Positions 1 to 5,600 of a stretch of DNA of 8,282 nucleotides are shown piece after piece (the stretch's first letter is position 1; each line of letters opens with the position of its first letter). The stretch comes from Pseudanabaenales cyanobacterium. Lineage in GTDB: Bacteria; Cyanobacteriota; Cyanobacteriia; Phormidesmidales; Phormidesmidaceae. The position numbers and the translations under genes are program-made. The DNA lies in the NCBI GenBank assembly GCA_022360135.1, contig JAKSDM010000476.1, forward strand, positions 1 to 8,282. The letters are read 5' to 3'. The notes under the pieces are model-generated. The model made no database searches, had not been told where the DNA came from, and worked only from the letters and a program-made list of their open reading frames with translations.

Positions 1-2531
1 CCGGGACCACCCTGTTCATGACCCTGCTGGCGGCGTTTGTGGTCTTACTCGCTCGCTACAGCGGGCAGGAAGACATTGTGGTGGGTTCACCCATCGCCAA
101 TCGCAACCGTCCTGAAATTGAACCTTTGATTGGTTTCTTTGTCAATACTCTGGTCCTGCGCATCCGATTGCCAGATAACCCTACCTTTGAGGAACTCCTG
201 AATCAGGTGCGACGGGTGGCCCTGGACGCCTACGCCCACCAGGATCTGCCCTTTGAGAAGCTAGTGGAAGAACTGCAGCCGCAGCGCTCCCTCAGCTATA
301 GTCCCCTCTTTCAGGTGATGTTCTCCTTACAAAATACGCCCAGAGAGGAACTGGAACTCCCGGGTCTGAGCTTAACTCGAATTTCAGACGGAGAAAGCGT
401 CGCCGCCAGATTTGATTTGACCCTATTCATCTCAGAGTCATACTCTGGATTGACAGGGATGTGGCGATACAACACCGACCTGTTTGAGGCCGCTACGATT
501 GACCGGATATCGGACCATTTCCAGACGTTGCTGACAGCGGTCGTCAGTAACCCGCAACAGCCAGTGGATCAGCTTCCCCTTCTCCAGGCCGCCGAACGGC
601 ATCAGCTATTAACGGCATGGAACCCCACCCAGACTGAGTTCCCACTGGTTGCTTGTCTCCCGCAACTGTTTGAGGCCCAGGTGGAGCATACCCCAGAAGC
701 GACGGCCGTGCTGTTTGAAGGTCAGCAACTGTCTTATCGGGAATTGAATCGTCGCGCCAATCAACTGGCCCACTATCTGCAAACCCTCGGGGTCGGACCC
801 GAAACTCCCGTCGGTCTCTATGTCGAGCGCTCTTTGGAGATGGTGGTGGGTCTATGGGGGGTGCTCAAAGCTGGCGGCGCCTACCTGCCGCTGGACCCAT
901 CCCATCCCCAGCAGCGAGTGGCGTCCCTGCTCGAAGACGCCCAGGTGTCGGTGCTGTTGACCCAACACCACTTGAGGGAGCGCCTGCCTGACCCCGATGT
1001 CGCCGTGGTCTGTCTGGATACCGACTGGTCTCTCATGGCTCAACAGCCTCAGGACAATCCCAACAGCGCCCTCAGACCTGACAATTTGGCCTACGTGATT
1101 TACACCTCAGGTTCGACCGGTCAACCCAAGGGCGTGACCATCGAACACCGCTCGATGGTCAACTACCTACAGGCCATTCTGCAGCGCCTAGAGCCTGCGT
1201 CTGGTCAGCACTGGGCGCTAGTGTCAACCATCGCGGCTGATTTGGGCCACACGGTTCTCTTTCCATCCTTGTGTACGGGGGGATGTTTGCATCTGCTTTC
1301 CCAGGATAGAGTGGTTGACCCGGATGCGTTTTCAGATTACTTCGAGCGACACCCGATAGACATCCTCAAAATCACCCCCTCCCATCTGGCGGCCTTACAA
1401 AGCGGCGCCCATCCTGAACGGGTGTTGCCCCGACAACAGTTGATCCTCGGCGGGGAAACCGCTCGGGCTGATTGGGTGGAACAGCTTCAGGTCATGGCGC
1501 CCCAATGCGCCATTCTGAATCACTACGGACCCACGGAGACCACAGTCGGTGTGCTGACTTACCCCGTCAAGGAGCATACCGTCTCCTCCCTCCCTTTGCC
1601 GCTCGGTCGACCGTTGGCCAATAGCCAAGTCTACATTCTGGATAAGTGTCTGCAGCCAACCCCGGTGGGTGTTCCAGGGGAGCTTCATATTGGCGGGGTC
1701 GGCTTAGCCCGAGGGTATCTGAACCGTCCAGAGTTGACGACCGAGCGGTTCATCCCTGACCCCTTCAGTGATGAACCAGAGGCCCGTTTGTATAAGACTG
1801 GAGATCGGGCTCGCTACCAGACGGACGGGAACATTGAGTTTCTTGGCCGGATCGACCGACAGGTAAAAATCCGTGGCTTTCGCATCGAATTGGGTGAGAT
1901 TGAAGCGGTCTTGGCGCAGCATCCTCAGGTCCAGCAAGGGATTGTCGTCGGGGCTGAAGATGGCCCCAGCAATCAGCGTCTAGTTGCTTATGTGGTTGTG
2001 GCTGAAGCCTCACCGCCTGCGAATGAGTTGCGCCGCTTTCTCAGAGAGCGGTTGCCGGAGTACATGACGCCCTCAACCTTCGTGATGTTGGACACTTTGC
2101 CATTGACCCCCAATGGCAAGGTTGACCAGCAAGCTCTACTGGCGTCGGATACGTCCGGCCAAAGTCTTGAAACTGAATTTGTCGCCCCTCGGAACGAAAC
2201 CGAAGTTCTCCTCGCTAACATTGTGACTAATGTCCTGGGACTCCTACGCCTTGGCGTTCACGATAACTTTTTTGACTTGGGAGGTCACTCTCTACATGCA
2301 ACTCAGGCTATCTCCCGGATTCGGGCTGCCTTTGCAGTAGAGCTGCCCCTGAGGAGGCTGTTTGAGTATCCTACGATCGCCGGACTGGCCGAAGTTCTAG
2401 TCTCTACTCAGTTAGAGCAGGCAGATAACGCCTTACTTGAACAAATTTTGGCTGAAGTTCATGCCTTACCGGAAGATGACGCGCCAGAACAGGTGATTGA
2501 AGACCGTCAGCTTCCCCCGTCTTCCCCTTGA
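1..2531 (+). CDS. Non-ribosomal peptide synthetase, partial C-A-PCP module (Asp-type), 5' end outside window
   Basis: This is the 3' part of an NRPS gene: the frame is open from the first complete codon at base 3 (842 visible residues, numbered from there) and ends at TGA 2529-2531. Domains in order are the C-terminal half of a condensation domain (residues 1 to about 200; IGFFVNT, HQDLPFEKLVEEL and SPLFQVMF motifs, while the catalytic HHxxxDG lies upstream of the window), a complete adenylation domain (about 218-715) and a PCP (about 732-800; LGGHSL, phosphopantetheine Ser763). The protein loads an amino acid as aminoacyl-AMP, tethers it to the PCP and adds it to the upstream peptide. There is no epimerisation domain, so the residue should stay L. 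The last 40 or so residues are acidic and could dock to the next protein, 73 bases downstream on the same strand. The ATG at base 18 lies inside the C domain and is not a true start. Family is near certain; substrate is inferred. Confidence 0.96.
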   Translation, partial: GTTLFMTLLAAFVVLLARYSGQEDIVVGSPIANRNRPEIEPLIGFFVNTLVLRIRLPDNPTFEELLNQVRRVALDAYAHQDLPFEKLVEELQPQRSLSYSPLFQVMFSLQNTPREELELPGLSLTRISDGESVAARFDLTLFISESYSGLTGMWRYNTDLFEAATIDRISDHFQTLLTAVVSNPQQPVDQLPLLQAAERHQLLTAWNPTQTEFPLVACLPQLFEAQVEHTPEATAVLFEGQQLSYRELNRRANQLAHYLQTLGVGPETPVGLYVERSLEMVVGLWGVLKAGGAYLPLDPSHPQQRVASLLEDAQVSVLLTQHHLRERLPDPDVAVVCLDTDWSLMAQQPQDNPNSALRPDNLAYVIYTSGSTGQPKGVTIEHRSMVNYLQAILQRLEPASGQHWALVSTIAADLGHTVLFPSLCTGGCLHLLSQDRVVDPDAFSDYFERHPIDILKITPSHLAALQSGAHPERVLPRQQLILGGETARADWVEQLQVMAPQCAILNHYGPTETTVGVLTYPVKEHTVSSLPLPLGRPLANSQVYILDKCLQPTPVGVPGELHIGGVGLARGYLNRPELTTERFIPDPFSDEPEARLYKTGDRARYQTDGNIEFLGRIDRQVKIRGFRIELGEIEAVLAQHPQVQQGIVVGAEDGPSNQRLVAYVVVAEASPPANELRRFLRERLPEYMTPSTFVMLDTLPLTPNGKVDQQALLASDTSGQSLETEFVAPRNETEVLLANIVTNVLGLLRLGVHDNFFDLGGHSLHATQAISRIRAAFAVELPLRRLFEYPTIAGLAEVLVSTQLEQADNALLEQILAEVHALPEDDAPEQVIEDRQLPPSSP
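654..2147 (+). other. Adenylation domain, predicted aspartate-activating
   Basis: All core motifs are visible: LSYREL, LKAGGAYLPLDP, YTSGSTGQPKG (residues 367-377 of the partial protein), NHYGPTE, GELHIGGVGLARGY, YKTGD, the GNIEFLGRIDRQVKIRG block, and NGKV with Lys706. Aligning by eye to the gramicidin PheA pocket gives D413, L414, T417, K456, I481, G483, H507, V515, G516, K706, i.e. DLTKIGHVGK. Known Asp domains have DLTKVGHIGK and known Asn domains DLTKLGEVGK. The His at the seventh position is the Asp-type choice, so Asp is preferred over Asn. The A4 region (AADLGHT) departs from the common FDxS form, which is expected for DLTK-type pockets. A hydroxylated or methylated Asp variant cannot be excluded. 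Confidence 0.75.
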
Positions 2532-2538
2532 TCCTGAT

Positions 2539-2568
2539 AAAGCGATTTCTATCTTAGAAAGCGATTTC
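2539..2568 (+). repeat. 11-bp direct repeat in the intergenic gap
   Basis: AAAGCGATTTC occurs at 2539-2549 and again at 2558-2568, a 19-base period, between the two NRPS genes. It lies inside a 73-base gap that has no terminator-like hairpin, so the two genes are probably co-transcribed. It could be a remnant of local slippage or a binding site for a regulator; nothing in the sequence decides between these. Confidence 0.6.
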
Positions 2569-2591
2569 CACCGAAACTTCTGATAGATGAT

Positions 2592-2598
2592 GAGGAAA
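2592..2598 (+). promoter_or_regulatory. Shine-Dalgarno site deciding the start at 2605
   Basis: GAGGAAA lies 6 bases before ATG 2605 and 3 bases before ATG 2602, whereas the ATGs at 2587 and 2590 have no purine-rich site upstream. A start at 2605 gives an N-terminus MSDLLKRLEQ, the usual beginning of cyanobacterial NRPS subunits that start with a C domain. The 2605 start is therefore preferred; the longer 1775-residue reading from 2587 remains possible. Confidence 0.6.
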
Positions 2599-2604
2599 GA
2601 CATG

Positions 2605-5600
2605 ATGAGTGATCTGCTAAAGCGCCTCGAACAATTCTCGCCAGAAAAACGAGAACTCATTTTGAAAAAGCTCCGGGAACAGCAGCTGGCGATAGAGGCT
2701 CAAAACCGCGCCCAAAAGCCACAAATTGTCCCGGTTCCGAAAGCGGGTGATTTACCCTTATCCTTTGCCCAAGCTAGATTGTGGTTCCTGGATCAACTAG
2801 AGGGAGGCAGTGTCGCTTACAATGCGCCATCAGCTCTTCGCTTGACGGGTCGCTTGCATGTGACGGCCCTAGAGCAAGCCATAGCAGAGGTTGTGCGGCG
2901 TCACGAAGTGCTACGGACGACCTTTCCCACCGTGAATGGGAATCCGGTCCAAAGAATCGCCGACGATTCATCTATATCCATCCCTATCCAGGATTTGCAA
3001 GCCTTATCAGACCCAGAGCAATCCTCTCAGGCGCAACGACTAGTCATTGAGGACGCCCAGCGTCAATTTGACTTGGATCGAGGACCCTTGTTACGTGTTA
3101 CCCTGTTGCGGCTAGGGACAGAATCCCATGTGCTCTTGATGAATTTACACCACATTGTTTCCGATGGCTGGTCGAGATCTATCTTTATCCGTGAGGCGGC
3201 CATCCTTTACGAGGCGTTTTCAAACGGTAAGCCCTCCTCTTTACCAGAATTATCCATCCAGTATGCTGACTTTGCTCACTGGCAACGACAGTGGTTAACC
3301 GGAGAGGTGCTCGAAACTCAGCTCGACTATTGGCGACAACAATTGGCGGGAGCGCCTCCTGTCTTAGAACTCCCGACGGATCGACCCCGCCCCCCGGTTC
3401 AGACGTTTAGGGGAGGCAGAGAAACTATTGCCCTCAATGCTGACCTGACTCAGAAGCTGAAGGCGCTTAGCCAACAGTCGGGGGCGACCCTATTTATGAC
3501 GCTGCTAGCCGCCTTCGCTATATTGCTAGCTCGCTACAGCGGCCAGGAAGATATTGTGTTGGGGTCTGCGATCGCCAATCGTAACCGGGTTGAACTGGAG
3601 CCTTTGATCGGCTTCTTCGTCAATACTCTGGCGTTACGGACTAACCTGCAACAGAACCCAACTTTTCAAGCGTTGTTGACGCAAGTGCGGCAGGTGACTC
3701 TAGACGCCTATACCCATCAGGATTTGCCATTTGAGAAGCTGGTTGAGGAATTGCAAGTAGAACGAACCCTAAGCCATAGCCCTCTTTTCCAGGTAATGTT
3801 CGTATTGCAAAATGCGCCCAGAGACAAGTACGAACTGCCAGGCGGCTTAAGCATGACGACTGTGCAAGCAGAGTGGTCTGTAGGCAAGTTTGATTTAACC
3901 CTCAACTTGAGCGAGACGGAGACGGAGCTGAGAGGGTTTTTGGCGTACAACTTCGATCTGTTTGATGTAACCACGATCGCTCGCATGGTCAAACATTTCC
4001 AGACTTTGCTGGAAGGGGTTGTGGTTAATCCCCAGCAGAGAGTTTCAGACTTGCCCTTGATGACTTCGACAGAGCAACGCCAATTGCTTGTAGAGTGGAA
4101 CCATGCGCAGATGGATTATCCCGACAACCAATGTGTCCATCAGCTATTTGAAGAACAAGCGGCAAAGACGCCCGACGCCATTGCAGTCGTCTTTGCAGAC
4201 CAGCAATTGACCTACCAGGCGTTGAACCGTCGCGCCAATCAGCTAGCCCATCATCTACAAGCCTTGGGTGTAGGCCCAGAGGTGCTTGTGGGGATTTGTG
4301 CGGAGCGTTCTATCAACATGATTATCGGGCTATTAGGCATCCTCAAAGCTGGTGGAGCCTACACGCCTTTAGATCCCGCCTATCCCCAAGCACGATTGGC
4401 TCACATCCTCTCAGACGCTCACATCTCCTTGCTGATCACCCAACAGACTCTACTAGAGCGCTTACCAGAACAGGATGGCAGAGTAGTTGTTTGTCTGGAT
4501 ACTGATCAGGCGCTGTTTTCGCAACAGAGCAAAGTGAATCCAGTCAGTGACGCGATCGCTAGCAATCTCGCCTATGTGATTTACACCTCCGGCTCCACCG
4601 GCAAACCCAAAGGGGTCATGGTAGCCCATCGGGGGTTATGCAATCTGGCGACAGCACAGATTAAGGCGTTTGGGGTCAGGCCAGATAGCCGGGTGCTGCA
4701 GTTTGCTTCCTTGGGCTTTGACGCTTCAGCCTCCGAGATTTTTAAGACGTTATTAGCAGGCGCAACCCTCTACCTGGCTAAGCAAGCAGACCTGTTACCC
4801 GGACCCACTTTACTTCATCTCTTACGAGAGCAGGCGATCACAATGGTCACCCTTGTGCCATCGGTGTTGGCGACACTTCCCTTCGAGGAGTTACCTGATT
4901 TAGAAACGCTAATTGTTGCTGGGGAAGCCTGCTCTGGCGATTTATTAGCGCGTTGGGCCCCCGGGCGTCGATGCTTCAATGCCTATGGACCCACTGAAGT
5001 GACAGTCTGCGCCACAATTATGGACTGTTCGGATAGTCGCCTTCGTCACCCGCCGCCGATGGGTCGCCCCATCGCTAACACTCAGGTATACCTGTTGGAT
5101 AGCCACCTCAATCCGGTTCCTGTGGGTGCGGCGGGTGAACTTTACATTGGCGGCGTAGGGCTGGCTCGGGGCTATATTAACCAACCTGAGTTAACAGCCA
5201 AAAGATTCATTCCAAATCCTTTTGCGAACGCCTCAGGAATAGCTAGCTGGATGTCCGAACGCCTTTACAGAACTGGAGACCTAGCTCGCTATCGGCCGGA
5301 TGGCAATATTGAGTTTTTGGGTCGCCTTGACCATCAGGTCAAGATTAATGGCGTCCGGGTTGAATTGGGTGAAATTGAGGCCATGCTGGATCAACATCCT
5401 GCCATCAATACTGCTATTGTTTCCGCCCGACATGATGGTTCGGGTAACCAGCGTCTAATTGCCTATGTCGTTCCAGAACAACCCCAATCACTCACATCTG
5501 ACGCCCTACGCAGCTATCTGAAGGAAAAATTACCTCACTACATGACACCCTCTATCTTTGTCATGCTCGATGCTCTACCGTTGAACCTCAACGGCAAGGT

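Noticed and set aside
852..2221. Several open frames on the minus strand and in another plus frame within the first NRPS gene
   Set aside because: They lie wholly inside a coding sequence with conserved A-domain motifs and encode no family features; they are shadows of the NRPS frame.
2532..2604. Possibility that the two NRPS genes are one gene split by a frameshift
   Set aside because: The first frame ends after a complete PCP and tail, the second begins with its own Shine-Dalgarno site and a standard NRPS N-terminus, and the domain order C-A-PCP then C-A-PCP-ST-TE needs no repair.
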